Origin: a virus
Virus record (IMG/VR): IMGVR_UViG_3300020147_000065
Span: 157,109 to 221,108 of that record
Direction: 5' to 3' (one strand)
Length of the DNA: 64,000 nt
Part shown: positions 24,613-33,995 of the stretch, piece after piece
How the letters are laid out: the number at the start of each line of letters is the position of its first letter
Numbering within the stretch: position 1 is the stretch's first letter
Notes under the pieces: model-generated
What the model was told of the DNA's origin: nothing
Database searches by the model: none
The model's input: the letters and a program-made list of their open reading frames with translations, nothing else
Translations under genes and position numbers: made by a program

Positions 24613-25029
24613 ATGAGCAAACAAAAGACGTTACACGACATTGCATTTGAAGAACTGGGCATCGAAGAGGGCGACTTCGCTAAAGTCGTCCTTAAAGTGG
24701 ACGAAGACGTTCACGGTAACCCGCTCCGTTGGTCGCATGGTATGGAAGAAATGTTAGGTAAGACATTTCGCGTCACCAACATTGATACCAGCGACAACAC
24801 AATCGAACTGAACAACGGCGAATGGTTCTCGGCTATTTCGCTCGAAAAGGCAACCGGCGAAATCAAGGTGCAATTACCGGATTACACCGCAGTCGTAACC
24901 AAAGAAGGCATGGAAGTTGGTTGCCAGAAACTCGACAAAGACAAGGTTTTGGAAATCGTTCAGGCTGCAATCACCACCGGTATGATTGACCGCGATGATG
25001 TCGAAGACCTCGACTATCACGACGACTAA
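24613..25029 (+). CDS. Paralog family A, member 8
   Basis: 138 residues: GDFAKVVLKV, EWFSAISL in place of the YPA motif, LPDYTAVVTKE, VGCQKLDKDKVLEIV, acidic end. The most divergent in the YPA and LTKEM motifs. Confidence 0.7.
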   Translation: MSKQKTLHDIAFEELGIEEGDFAKVVLKVDEDVHGNPLRWSHGMEEMLGKTFRVTNIDTSDNTIELNNGEWFSAISLEKATGEIKVQLPDYTAVVTKEGMEVGCQKLDKDKVLEIVQAAITTGMIDRDDVEDLDYHDD

Positions 25030-25104
25030 GCGGGGTGCTGCCTTCGGGCAGCACTCTTGCCCCCCCCCCTTGCCTTGTCCCCGTGGTTGGGTTATCCTTT
25101 ACAT

Positions 25105-25398
25105 ATGTCCGACGAATATCCTTTAACAGTTAAACAAGTAAACAAACTCATGGATGATGTTTTCAATACTGAGCCGCCAGAGCTTGTTCTTGCTCGTAAA
25201 CTTAAAGAAGCCGGTTTTACTGAGCATCAAGTATGGAGAATGTTTATTGCTCGTAATGATGAGCCGAAACCTTATGCCCCACACTTTGCAAGCTATATAA
25301 GTTCAAATGAAGCAATTCGTTTGAGAGTTTATAATTTTTTTCGTGACTTCGAACGTGGTGGAGTGTGTCGGCGGATAGATACCGGATTAATCAGTTAA
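25105..25398 (+). CDS. Helical protein of unknown function
   Basis: 97 residues, helical. Promoter with CCCCGTGGTTGG (25079-25090) and TATCCT six bases before the ATG. Last codons (TGLIS) sit in the terminator stem. Confidence 0.6.
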   Translation: MSDEYPLTVKQVNKLMDDVFNTEPPELVLARKLKEAGFTEHQVWRMFIARNDEPKPYAPHFASYISSNEAIRLRVYNFFRDFERGGVCRRIDTGLIS

Positions 25399-25451
25399 TC
25401 CGGTTGCCCCCCCCCCTTGCATCGGTTAAATCTCTGAGTTATCCTTTATAT

Positions 25452-25961
25452 ATGATAACCGAACGCATCAACCATTCAGATATTGATTCTCGCCATGCTA
25501 ACGACTTCATTAACGCATGGTATAATGAAGTTGCCAAACGCGGCGAAATTTACGCCACAAACGCTGAAATTTTAGCGAAAGAAACCGCACTCGATTTGTT
25601 GTCAAAGGGTGCCGGTGAAATTGTTTACGGGCGCAAAAAGGACGATTTGTTGCGCGTTAACGATAAGGGTTTAATTCCCGAAAACAAAAAGTTGTTTTTT
25701 AAAGCCGTTGTCGGCTATGCTTATTTGTGGGGTATTGCTCTTAGTGTTGAAATATCGGAGCAGCTACCCACGGGCGCTAAAATCGAATATATTGCCGATG
25801 ACCTATGCCCCCATAAAGACCGGCAAGTGACGCAAGAATTTCAATGGAAATATCGCAAGCGTAGCGACGATGAAGAAATCGAAAAAGAGGCCGAAGCCGA
25901 CACACAAGACGAAGAAACGGCAGAAGTCGAACCCTGCCCCGCTGGGGAGGTGATCGAATAG
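25452..25961 (+). CDS. Protein with acidic tail, unknown function
   Basis: 169 residues: a mixed domain of about 125 and a low-complexity acidic tail (EEIEKEAEADTQDEETAEVE). Leaderless (TATCCT). A CTACCCACGGGCG motif copy lies in the gene near 25766. Confidence 0.6.
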   Translation: MITERINHSDIDSRHANDFINAWYNEVAKRGEIYATNAEILAKETALDLLSKGAGEIVYGRKKDDLLRVNDKGLIPENKKLFFKAVVGYAYLWGIALSVEISEQLPTGAKIEYIADDLCPHKDRQVTQEFQWKYRKRSDDEEIEKEAEADTQDEETAEVEPCPAGEVIE

Positions 25962-26014
25962 GGCGATTGCCCCCCCCCTTGGCAACTCATGAAAAAGGGA
26001 GTAAAATATTTAAC

Positions 26015-26293
26015 ATGAATCAAGAACATCAACAAATCGTTGTTTCTGCCGCTGAAAAACTCAATAAAATGGCGGGTATTGTTGGTGCAAGCACCATCCC
26101 ATTTCATCCTGCACTCAATGAAGATGAAGTGAACGACATTCTCAATGAGGCTCAAGCGTTCGGCTTGACTGCCGAACGCACTGATTTTCTGAATGACCAC
26201 GAGGGTCAGGACTTCACCAACATCACCTTTGAACTCGCCAACCGGCAGGGTGCCCATATGCTGGATGCTCTGCGTGGAGCCTCTCCTGTATAA
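26015..26293 (+). CDS. Protein of unknown function
   Basis: 92 residues, mostly helical, acidic. Leaderless. Not recognised. Confidence 0.6.
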   Translation: MNQEHQQIVVSAAEKLNKMAGIVGASTIPFHPALNEDEVNDILNEAQAFGLTAERTDFLNDHEGQDFTNITFELANRQGAHMLDALRGASPV

Positions 26294-26347
26294 GGAGAGT
26301 TTGCCCCCCCCTTGTAATACTCATAGAAATTGCGTATAATTTATTAC

Positions 26348-26530
26348 ATGACAAGCAACGGAATCATGAATCAGTTGGGCAAGTGCTACCGCGCCGTTTT
26401 CAATGGCAACGACAATTCTGCAACGTGGGCGAAAATTCATCGCCTCACCCGCCGTCACGAACGGGCGCTCGAAAAAGAGGCCGAGTCTGCGGAGCCTCAA
26501 ATCGAGGGAGCAGCCGAAGTAGACAATTAG
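26348..26530 (+). CDS. Small helical protein
   Basis: 60 residues: basic helix, then acidic tail (EKEAESAEPQIEGAAEVDN). Leaderless. Confidence 0.55.
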   Translation: MTSNGIMNQLGKCYRAVFNGNDNSATWAKIHRLTRRHERALEKEAESAEPQIEGAAEVDN

Positions 26531-26634
26531 TTGCTCTCTTGCTCATGCACCTCCGGCCACTACCTCAGTTTCGACTGGGGTAGTGTGCTGCCCCCCCCTT
26601 GTTCTATATTTGTTTGCTTGATATAATTATTATC

Positions 26635-27435
26635 ATGCTCTTAGAAAAAGAACAACCAAAACCAAAACCAAAGAAAAAGGTGCCGTCAAACTGTTATGAA
26701 GTTGTCATAACGGCCAACCACGGGGACGCAGACCATAGCGAAGAGAGAACAATTCGTATCCCTGACAGCCGCGAAGACCTCCTGAAGATGCTCTTGCATG
26801 ACATTGATGTAACAGAGCGTTATTATTCACATGACAATTTTGAAGAATCACCGTTTATGCGGAAATGGTGTGAAGACGGCGACGACGAATCTATCGTCAA
26901 TGAATGTCGAGAAATCAGCTTTACAGATTGGCCGCGCGACATCACTGCCGACCGGCAATTCCCCTGCACATTCTATTTTGGCCCTGATGTTTATTATTAT
27001 GATGAACAGGGTGAGCGTTTACACGTTACTGTAACTTATTCTGACGAAGAAAAAGCGACAGAAGAAGAGCGGTTAAAAGGGACGTGGGAAAAAACAAAGG
27101 CCGCAGTTATCGCAGAAGAAAAGGCCGAACGTGCCAATAAATCAGAGCAGAGATGCGCGGTTTGTGGGCAAACTCAGTGGTCGTATGGTGGGCCGCGCAA
27201 AACCTGTTCGAGTTGCGGTAGTGAACTGCTTTACACTCAGCGTCTTTTTGATGCTGACGGCGAAACGATTACTGATAATGACAATCCTTATCAGTCAATC
27301 GAAGACCTCCGCACTAAAATTCTGCCGGAATTGGATAAGTTGCGCGAAAACGACAATTCTCGCTATTTTCAGCGGTGGTGGTTCATAAACCGAAAAGTTG
27401 AGAACCACGACAAAGGTTTACCGGAAGACGCTTAG
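26635..27435 (+). CDS. Protein with C-terminal zinc ribbon
   Basis: 266 residues. KPKPKKK-rich start, a beta-rich acidic domain, then a zinc ribbon: CAVCGQTQWSYGG and CSSCGSELL (residues about 177-203), then a helical end. Leaderless. A GGCCAACCACGGGG motif copy (26712-26725) lies in the early coding region. Function unknown. Confidence 0.65.
   Translation: MLLEKEQPKPKPKKKVPSNCYEVVITANHGDADHSEERTIRIPDSREDLLKMLLHDIDVTERYYSHDNFEESPFMRKWCEDGDDESIVNECREISFTDWPRDITADRQFPCTFYFGPDVYYYDEQGERLHVTVTYSDEEKATEEERLKGTWEKTKAAVIAEEKAERANKSEQRCAVCGQTQWSYGGPRKTCSSCGSELLYTQRLFDADGETITDNDNPYQSIEDLRTKILPELDKLRENDNSRYFQRWWFINRKVENHDKGLPEDA
26712..26725 (-). promoter_or_regulatory. Intragenic operator-like motif, reverse orientation
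   Basis: A full-length motif copy inside a plus-strand gene, reading CCCCGTGGTTGGCC on the minus strand. Typical of the intragenic copies. Confidence 0.5.
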
Positions 27436-27493
27436 GCGTCTTCCTTGCCCCCCCCCTTGCGAACTTTCCCCGTGGTTGGTTAAAATCTATAAC

Positions 27494-28150
27494 ATGAATC
27501 GAGATTACCCACCGGCACCATATCGTTGCGAAATTGTTTGTTCTGATGATTTGCGCGTATCTGCTGAACTTGATAAAACTACAATCAATATCAGCTATCG
27601 TTTACATCACATCGCAACATATGAAAATGGGAGCCGTGATTTTTCTTTTATTCGCCGTGTGCCTACAATCGGTGAATTTATTGATATTATCCACGAATAC
27701 CCTTGCGAGTTACGAGATGATATTAACGACGGAAAACTCGCATCTCATGTGTTAGGTGGAATCTTTATATTTGAGAATCCACAAACTAAAGATTCTTTTG
27801 TATCATTCGCTCCCCTCAATGCCGAGACACTATATGAGCAAACAGCTAATGCTGTTCATTATGCTTCATTTGGTAGTGTAATTGAAGGTGAAGCTAATCG
27901 CGCATGGCGAGATAAGTTTGTGCAAGTAGCTGTCCTCGATCATAACGGCAACGGTTATAGCGTGTTAAGTAATAATCCTTTAGTTCCCGATGTTTGGTTT
28001 AATTCGGTTCGCCGCCGAACATTAAATCGCGCTGAGGCCGAAGAGCGTGTTCGCCGCATCTGTGCTGATAATCGTGATGTAGTTGTGCGCTGGTGCCCAA
28101 CTAATAACCTGCCACCGGACTGGTGTAATGAGCGCACGAAGATTATATAA
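27494..28150 (+). CDS. Protein of unknown function
   Basis: 218 residues, alpha/beta. Promoter holds CCCCGTGGTTGG (27468-27479). Leaderless. The end (CNERTKII) overlaps the terminator stem. Confidence 0.6.
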   Translation: MNRDYPPAPYRCEIVCSDDLRVSAELDKTTINISYRLHHIATYENGSRDFSFIRRVPTIGEFIDIIHEYPCELRDDINDGKLASHVLGGIFIFENPQTKDSFVSFAPLNAETLYEQTANAVHYASFGSVIEGEANRAWRDKFVQVAVLDHNGNGYSVLSNNPLVPDVWFNSVRRRTLNRAEAEERVRRICADNRDVVVRWCPTNNLPPDWCNERTKII

Positions 28151-28219
28151 TCTTCGTGTTGCCCCCCCCCTTGCACCACCTAAACAACGGAGTTAAAATC
28201 TTTAGTGAAAGGAACAGAC

Positions 28220-28420
28220 ATGGCATCTGACATCACCAAAGAACAAAAACGGGCATATCGGCAAATGGGGCGCGAAGATGGACGCGCAGGGCGTTCCGCC
28301 TCAGAGTTCCACAACACACCACACGAATTGGTTCAAGCGTATAACTCCGGTCATAAATCCGGTAAACGCACACTGGAAAACGAAAAGGCACAGCGCGACT
28401 ATGAATTAAGCAAGTGGTAA
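28220..28420 (+). CDS. Small basic protein
   Basis: 66 residues, helical, basic. AAGGA seven bases before this ATG decides the start; a GTG at 28205 sits at the leaderless position and would add five residues. Confidence 0.55.
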   Translation: MASDITKEQKRAYRQMGREDGRAGRSASEFHNTPHELVQAYNSGHKSGKRTLENEKAQRDYELSKW

Positions 28421-28459
28421 CGCCTTGACAGCACCTCTTAAACCTGTTATAATAAGAGT

Positions 28460-28582
28460 ATGATATTCTTATGGGTAGGGGTGCTTTTCTTGGCTCCATT
28501 GTTTTGCATGGGGAATAAGACTGCCCTCGGTGTAATTTACGGTGCATTTGCCTTGTGGTTATTGTATAATGGAGTATGCTAA
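28460..28582 (+). CDS. Two-helix membrane peptide
   Basis: 40 residues, hydrophobic throughout. TTGACA, 17 bp, TATAAT and six bases to the ATG: a near-consensus leaderless promoter. Its stop TAA lies in a reverse-oriented GCTAACCACGGGG motif copy (28578-28590). Confidence 0.55.
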   Translation: MIFLWVGVLFLAPLFCMGNKTALGVIYGAFALWLLYNGVC

Positions 28583-28641
28583 CCACGGGGCAGGTGCCCC
28601 CCCCCCTTGATTAATGTAAAACAATTGATTAAAATAAAAGT

Positions 28642-29079
28642 ATGATTTCAGAAAAAGCGCGAGTGCTGAATTTACTTTTAGAACGTAATGAGGTATCAAA
28701 AATTGACTTTGAATTAGGTGGAGAAATCATTATAACTCTTTCCCCTAAGCTTACAAAGTTACAAGAACACAAAAAGATGCGAGAAAAGAAATATTCTGAA
28801 TCAGAAATTGGTGCATCGGTGGACGAGCGTGTTCGAGAAGTTTTATTGAAAGATAAACCAATGACTATACCTGAGATAACAGCAGCAGTAGGCTGCTGTT
28901 ATCAGAGGGCAAAAACCGCAATAGATGCGGCAACAATACACGGTGTTATTAATATCGTTGAATGTCGCACTGGTGAATTAAGAGGAAAACTCCCTCATCT
29001 TCATCAAATTACCGAAGACGGAAAGAAAAAATTAAACGAGGAAAGGTGGTGGATTTACCTCAAGAAACCTAAAAATTAG
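28642..29079 (+). CDS. Winged-helix-like DNA-binding protein
   Basis: 145 residues. PMTIPEITAAVGCCYQRAKTAIDAATIHG (about 73-101) fits a helix-turn-helix, with basic C-terminus; a regulator is plausible. The DNA encoding this part holds a perfect 11-bp palindromic arm pair (28876-28886 with 28892-28902). Leaderless. Confidence 0.55.
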   Translation: MISEKARVLNLLLERNEVSKIDFELGGEIIITLSPKLTKLQEHKKMREKKYSESEIGASVDERVREVLLKDKPMTIPEITAAVGCCYQRAKTAIDAATIHGVINIVECRTGELRGKLPHLHQITEDGKKKLNEERWWIYLKKPKN

Positions 29080-29132
29080 GTTTCTTGCCCCCCCCCTTGC
29101 ACGACCATAATAAAAGAGGTAGAATAATTACT

Positions 29133-29396
29133 ATGAATCCATTCAACACACGACTGTTCAGCGCAACCCGCGAGAAAATCAACGAATTTCTCTATGCTCG
29201 GCTATCGAATCCCGAAAATCCGAATAACGGCGAAGAAACACATCGTTACCACGGAAGCACCTTAAAACAGCGCAAGCGTCGCCTGTCTCACACAAATCCG
29301 GCATCGCATCACTATGCGAACTACACGAAGCGCAAGCGTCGCCAGAAACACGCGCGTAAGATGTTGGCAAAGCAACGCGCGGCGGCTGTTGCATAA
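29133..29396 (+). CDS. Very basic protein
   Basis: 87 residues with two K-R-K-R-R-like clusters encoded by a repeated AGCGCAAGCGTCGCC. Probably binds nucleic acid. Leaderless. Confidence 0.55.
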   Translation: MNPFNTRLFSATREKINEFLYARLSNPENPNNGEETHRYHGSTLKQRKRRLSHTNPASHHYANYTKRKRRQKHARKMLAKQRAAAVA

Positions 29397-29468
29397 GTTC
29401 GCTCTCCGCTCCGGCGGAGAGCTTGCCCCCCCCTTGCATCCTTATAACTTCTGAGTTATATTTTAAGT

Positions 29469-30275
29469 ATGCAATTCAGAATCCTTGACCCTCAAACGGA
29501 CGGCGGCGGAGTCCTTCACATAACAGCGACCGGCACAGAAGAAATAAAGGCCGTGTTTGGTGTTTTTCATTGGCGGGACGAATCAACGGAAACCCTTAAA
29601 GCGCGTGTCACCGCTTTAGAATCCGGCCAATATAGCCTGATTTGCAACGATAAACGGAAATGGTATCGCAATGAAGTCGAATTGTCTGCCGATTGGGTTA
29701 GCCCATATATCGAAGAGTTGCAAAAACGAACGGGCTACAGTGGCGAACTTCCCGAACTCGATTTAATTGATTGTGTAAAGCGTATAACGCACACACATTT
29801 AATCGAATCTGTAAAACTCACAGACGGTAAATTGTCTGCGGTGATTTATGTAAAATCAGAAGATTACGCCGGTAAACCGGCTGTTGACCGTTCGCGCTGG
29901 TATTCGCGGGAATGTCTCGGAAACGACTTCGGGGCAACGCCTGTGCATAGTGAATATATCGAAACGAGCGCCGGAAACTACCGTAAAAATCCAGCGTGGG
30001 GACACTACCACAAACCGCGCCCCGCTTTAGCTAACGCGGCATTTTTCAACAAATTGTTTAAGTGGTGGCGGGATAACCACGCAACCGACTTACAAAAAGA
30101 CTTATTAGAACGCGGCCTAAAATATGGCCTCTATTCTAATAACTGGTTAATGACACAGGGGCACCAACAATGCGTGGATTTAGGGCACGGCGGTTTCCGA
30201 ATCACACCGAACGGCAACGGGCCTGACAGCTATAAATTTATGAGTTGGGAACAGTTCCGCGCGGTGGCTACGTAG
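29469..30275 (+). CDS. Protein of unknown function
   Basis: 268 residues, alpha/beta with a conserved-looking WYSRECLGNDFGATP and aromatic C-terminal region. Leaderless-type start. Terminator overlaps the stop. Not recognised. Confidence 0.6.
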   Translation: MQFRILDPQTDGGGVLHITATGTEEIKAVFGVFHWRDESTETLKARVTALESGQYSLICNDKRKWYRNEVELSADWVSPYIEELQKRTGYSGELPELDLIDCVKRITHTHLIESVKLTDGKLSAVIYVKSEDYAGKPAVDRSRWYSRECLGNDFGATPVHSEYIETSAGNYRKNPAWGHYHKPRPALANAAFFNKLFKWWRDNHATDLQKDLLERGLKYGLYSNNWLMTQGHQQCVDLGHGGFRITPNGNGPDSYKFMSWEQFRAVAT

Positions 30276-30329
30276 CCACCGCTTGCCCCCCCCTTGCAGA
30301 GATTAAACTAATTTGCGATAATATATTAC

Positions 30330-30917
30330 ATGAAATGGATTAAAGAGAAGTGGAAAGCCTTCCTCGCCCTGCTTAACGGTCAAGTTCACCGTTACCCCAA
30401 TGCCGACGCTCCCGCCAACATGGAAAAGAGCGACACCTGCCCTGCCGCAACTCTTGGTTGTAATTCGCGCGACTATGTAAGCGGCAAATCTTATCCGCCG
30501 CGTGGTAGTGTGGCCCGTTCTGCTGCCGAAAAGAAACCTCTACCACCTGAGCGCAAATTAAGTCAGACACCATACAGCGGTTATGTGGTTGATTCCGCGC
30601 CTCTCTCAATACCTTTCGTGCCTGAACCGACCTTTCAGCCATATCTTGACCCCATTGGCACCGAAAAGCTGTTGGAGGAAATTGATAAGATAATCTATCA
30701 GCCGACTGATTCAACTGCTGATGAAATGCGGGATAGTTATTCGCCACCCACGGTGGAAATACCGACTTATTCGGCTCCCGAACCTGTTTCGACACCAACT
30801 TTTGAATCCAGAAGCAGCGATTTTGGAGGCGGCGAATCCGGTGGAGGCGGAGCATCTGCTACATGGGACAGTTCACCTTCGGATAGTGGATCATGTGACA
30901 CTTCATCGAGTGACTAA
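30330..30917 (+). CDS. Low-complexity Pro- and Ser-rich protein
   Basis: 195 residues: an amphipathic start (MKWIKEKWKAFLALL), then Pro/Ser/Thr-rich sequence and a Gly-rich patch and Ser/Asp/Cys tail (GSCDTSSSD). Probably membrane-associated and largely disordered. Leaderless. Confidence 0.55.
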   Translation: MKWIKEKWKAFLALLNGQVHRYPNADAPANMEKSDTCPAATLGCNSRDYVSGKSYPPRGSVARSAAEKKPLPPERKLSQTPYSGYVVDSAPLSIPFVPEPTFQPYLDPIGTEKLLEEIDKIIYQPTDSTADEMRDSYSPPTVEIPTYSAPEPVSTPTFESRSSDFGGGESGGGGASATWDSSPSDSGSCDTSSSD

Positions 30918-30985
30918 CCGGTTTCCCTTCGGGGAAACCTGCCCCCCCCCTTGCTAAACAACATAATTAACAGTAAAATATAAGC

Positions 30986-31714
30986 ATGACTTCAATTCAG
31001 GAGCCACGTTATCTGCTCGGCATTGACCATAATCAAAAAACGATTAAGGGACAATCGCTCGGCTATCTTACTGGCATAATGTATATGGCACCTCATAGAG
31101 TGGCCGGGATTGGCAACGTCTGCCCGTTCGCTTCTACTGGTTGCGCGGCGGCTTGCCTTAATACTGCGGGGCGTGGAGTGTATAAAAAAGCACAGGACGC
31201 CCGAATTTTACGCACTCAGTTTTTCTATTCAAACCGTATTGCATTTTTAGAAAAACTCTATAAAGAAATTTCCGCGCTGATTCGTAAAGCAGAACGGGAC
31301 GAATTAACCCCAGTGGTTAGATTAAATGGCACTTCCGACCTCCCATTTGAGAATCTACCATTACGCGGCAAATCTCTAATAGAACACTTCCCAAACACAC
31401 AATTTTACGACTACACGAAAAACCCCCATCGTGCCGAAAAGTTTGCCAATGGAGAAATGCCCGACAATTACCATTTGACATTTTCACGCTCGGAATCAAA
31501 CGATAAACACGTCACAAAACTATTAGGGCGTGTTAATGTTGCTGTAGTGTTTGGTGGAACGATGCCGGAAAGTTGGCGGGGTGTGCCGGTTGTCAGTGGT
31601 GATAAAAACGACCTCAGATTTTTAGACGGCTCCGGTGTGGTAGTCGGCTTAAAAGCTAAGGGAAAGGGTAAGCGTGATAAATCCGGCTTTGTTATATATC
31701 CGCCGTCACCGTAA
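30986..31714 (+). CDS. Gp88-like protein, copy 1
   Basis: 242 residues. The Cys-rich block NVCPFASTGCAAACLNTAGRG (three to four Cys) followed by R-x-x-R-x-x-x-F, LNGTSDL and F-Y-D-Y-T-K marks the phage Gp88 family (gene product 88; unknown function). A paralog lies at 34870. Leaderless. Confidence 0.7.
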   Translation: MTSIQEPRYLLGIDHNQKTIKGQSLGYLTGIMYMAPHRVAGIGNVCPFASTGCAAACLNTAGRGVYKKAQDARILRTQFFYSNRIAFLEKLYKEISALIRKAERDELTPVVRLNGTSDLPFENLPLRGKSLIEHFPNTQFYDYTKNPHRAEKFANGEMPDNYHLTFSRSESNDKHVTKLLGRVNVAVVFGGTMPESWRGVPVVSGDKNDLRFLDGSGVVVGLKAKGKGKRDKSGFVIYPPSP

Positions 31715-31770
31715 GGTGACGGCTGCCCCCCCCCCTTGCGCTGATTAAATAAATGAAGGATAATAGATAT

Positions 31771-31980
31771 ATGCCAAATCAAGAGACGTTAGATTTACTT
31801 TATGAAGCACAACAGGCGATATTCAAAGCCGAACGTGCCATTGCCAAAGAAGAAAATCAGCGGGTTAATGAACCGATGTATAAAATGCGTATTGATTTAG
31901 CAGAAGTCATGCGCGTTTACATGGCTAATCAGCCAGTTTGCACACACGTCTTAGTTCGTGATTCAGTGGGGAAAAGATAA
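31771..31980 (+). CDS. Helical protein of unknown function
   Basis: 69 residues, helical. GATAAT six bases before this ATG. TAATG overlap with the next gene. Confidence 0.55.
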   Translation: MPNQETLDLLYEAQQAIFKAERAIAKEENQRVNEPMYKMRIDLAEVMRVYMANQPVCTHVLVRDSVGKR

Positions 31981-32330
31981 TGCCTAACGTAGAAGTAGAA
32001 GTCACTTCAGGGCGTGTAAGAATCGAGATGAAAAGTTATTCGCTCTTTTCAGACTATGCGGTTCTTTATGTTGACAATCAAAGATGTGGCTGGGGTGATA
32101 CAATCAGCACAGATAGGCGCGACCAATCTACTATTGAGAGAATGATTCGTATTGCTCTTGGTAGATATGAAGTTGACGTTGATCGCGCTTATTTAGATGA
32201 ACACGCTATCCCCGCTTATTATCATGCGTGGGATATGTTACAAGAAGCAAAAAAGAGAAAAGCTAAAAAATTAGCTGTTCCGCCACCTGATAACTTACCG
32301 CGCTGGGCATTACGTCTGTATAAGAGGTAA
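31980..32330 (+). CDS. Protein of unknown function
   Basis: 116 residues: N-terminal beta-rich part, C-terminal basic helix (EAKKRKAKKLA). Translationally coupled to 31771. Confidence 0.55.
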   Translation: MPNVEVEVTSGRVRIEMKSYSLFSDYAVLYVDNQRCGWGDTISTDRRDQSTIERMIRIALGRYEVDVDRAYLDEHAIPAYYHAWDMLQEAKKRKAKKLAVPPPDNLPRWALRLYKR

Positions 32331-32377
32331 CTGCCCCCCCCTTGTCATGATTAAACTTTAACGGTATAATTTATTAC

Positions 32378-32722
32378 ATGAACGCATTAATGACCATCGC
32401 ACCGTATTTCTCAAATGGCACTTGGGTATTCGATGACCCCGCTGCCGGTCTGACTCGTGAGCCGTTTGTTGCGGGTATTCCTGAAATGATTAACCTGCTC
32501 ACGGCGAACATTCCAGACGCAAAAGATGGTTTTCGCCTGACGTTCTCGGCTACGCCTTTTCCGGGTTACGACTTACACCTGAACTGGCAACGCGAAGAAC
32601 ACGGCGGAAACTGGTATTACGCCCAAACTCTCAAAATGGAGGGTTGGTTGTGCCCTGCGCTGTTTAAATACTTCCCCATCGCTCCAAGCGAAATCTACGT
32701 GAAAGCGGAGCCTCTGCATTAA
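32378..32722 (+). CDS. DUF6717-like protein
   Basis: 114 residues. The sequence plan (APYFSNGTWVFDDPAAGL, EPFVAGI, NWYYA, EGWLCPALFKYFP, IYV) fits DUF6717 as I recall it; function unknown. It shares its C-terminal motif with the proteins at 10766, 12871, 13831 and 15659, which may be shorter relatives. Leaderless. Confidence 0.65.
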   Translation: MNALMTIAPYFSNGTWVFDDPAAGLTREPFVAGIPEMINLLTANIPDAKDGFRLTFSATPFPGYDLHLNWQREEHGGNWYYAQTLKMEGWLCPALFKYFPIAPSEIYVKAEPLH

Positions 32723-32779
32723 TGCAGGGCTTTTGCCCCCCCCTTGCAGACTCTATAATTATTCGTTAGAATATAAGAC

Positions 32780-33202
32780 ATGAACACACAATTGCTTGGC
32801 TCTCTTATCGGTTTGGTTGCCTTTTTCGAGGCTATTCCAGGAATACACCACGATATGTATCGTAACGATGAATGGCTCATCGTTGACGAAACGCCTGATT
32901 ATTACTATGCTGTTCGCCTTAATGGTGCGGCAATCCACCGGCACCGCGAAACCTTTCCGAAGCGGGGCGAAGGTAAAAAGTGGCAAATTGCTCGCATCGA
33001 ACACAAACCGGATGCTGTTCGCGCAATGATTGCCGACAGTCGCGCGTGGTCACGCACTCCCAAAAAAGAGCGAACACAAATGGCACATTGCTACACCGAA
33101 GCGGCGCAACTCGCTAACAAGTGCGAAGAAGTTCTGAAACTGCGCGAACAAATCAATGGCTACCTGATTATTCAGGCGTTGGCAGCTTTTATCGTGAGAT
33201 AA
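32780..33202 (+). CDS. Protein of unknown function
   Basis: 140 residues: hydrophobic N-terminus, basic middle, helical C-terminus. Leaderless. Confidence 0.55.
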   Translation: MNTQLLGSLIGLVAFFEAIPGIHHDMYRNDEWLIVDETPDYYYAVRLNGAAIHRHRETFPKRGEGKKWQIARIEHKPDAVRAMIADSRAWSRTPKKERTQMAHCYTEAAQLANKCEEVLKLREQINGYLIIQALAAFIVR

Positions 33203-33254
33203 GAGCTTTGCCCCCCCCCTTGCACTAACTAAAGTTTAGAGTTAGAATATAAAT

Positions 33255-33593
33255 ATGAAATCGTTTTATCGAGTTGGTAGCTTGACTGTAAAGCAAGGTC
33301 TATGGTATGACCCAAATGGAAATTTCACGGGGCACATTCACGGTAAATTTGATTTTTGCCTTAATCACACCTTGCGAATGGATTATGACCCTGAAATAGT
33401 AGGCTATCTATCGGCAACTGATAGCCTCGATGCTCTTTTCATGTGGTTTCCTAAAAATGATATTCTGCGTTTACAGCAGAATGATTACTTCATTTATCGT
33501 TATCTGGCAACCGATTGGAAATGGTATGCGCGTTTTAACCACTGGGTTATCAATCAAGAAACCTCGGTGCCTGTTGAGAGAATCCTTCTCTGA
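33255..33593 (+). CDS. Protein of unknown function
   Basis: 112 residues, rich in aromatic residues. Leaderless. Not recognised. Confidence 0.55.
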   Translation: MKSFYRVGSLTVKQGLWYDPNGNFTGHIHGKFDFCLNHTLRMDYDPEIVGYLSATDSLDALFMWFPKNDILRLQQNDYFIYRYLATDWKWYARFNHWVINQETSVPVERILL

Positions 33594-33643
33594 GCAGTGC
33601 CCCCCCCCTTGCTCATAATCAAATAAAGGGTTATAATTTAAGC

Positions 33644-33982
33644 ATGTTAGCAAATCAGTTATTCAATCAGACAATCAACCTGCGCAACCATGCTTTTGTG
33701 TATCAGCGTTCGGGGCCATACTTCCCAGTAATCTTAATTCCTTTTAGTCTTAATGATAGAAATTGGTTGTGTGATGCAACTTATCTTCATTTGACTCACC
33801 ACGGGGTAGTAACTGACATATTAAATGTAACGGCTGACCAGCTTTTCAGACTCGCACGGCCATTATGTGAGGATATGGAAGGTATTCATCAACTCAAAGT
33901 CGTAACGCGCGGCGAAGCGTTTGCTCTGGCAGCAGAAGTGATAGAGAATCGGAAAGCACAAAAAGGGAGCTATGATAGATAG
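33644..33982 (+). CDS. Protein of unknown function
   Basis: 112 residues. Leaderless. A CACCACGGGG copy of the operator motif is inside the gene (33797). Ends in a conventional terminator. Confidence 0.55.
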   Translation: MLANQLFNQTINLRNHAFVYQRSGPYFPVILIPFSLNDRNWLCDATYLHLTHHGVVTDILNVTADQLFRLARPLCEDMEGIHQLKVVTRGEAFALAAEVIENRKAQKGSYDR

Positions 33983-33991
33983 CTCCCTTTT
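33961..33991. terminator. Bidirectional terminator
   Basis: AAAAGGGAGCTAT and ATAGCTCCCTTTT: 13-bp stem with T-run on either strand, between convergent genes. Confidence 0.8.
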
Positions 33992-33995
33992 TGGG

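Noticed and set aside
20760-25029. The repeated units as a CRISPR array
   Set aside because: The repeats are 500-base coding units with diverged sequence; there are no short identical repeats with spacers anywhere in the window.
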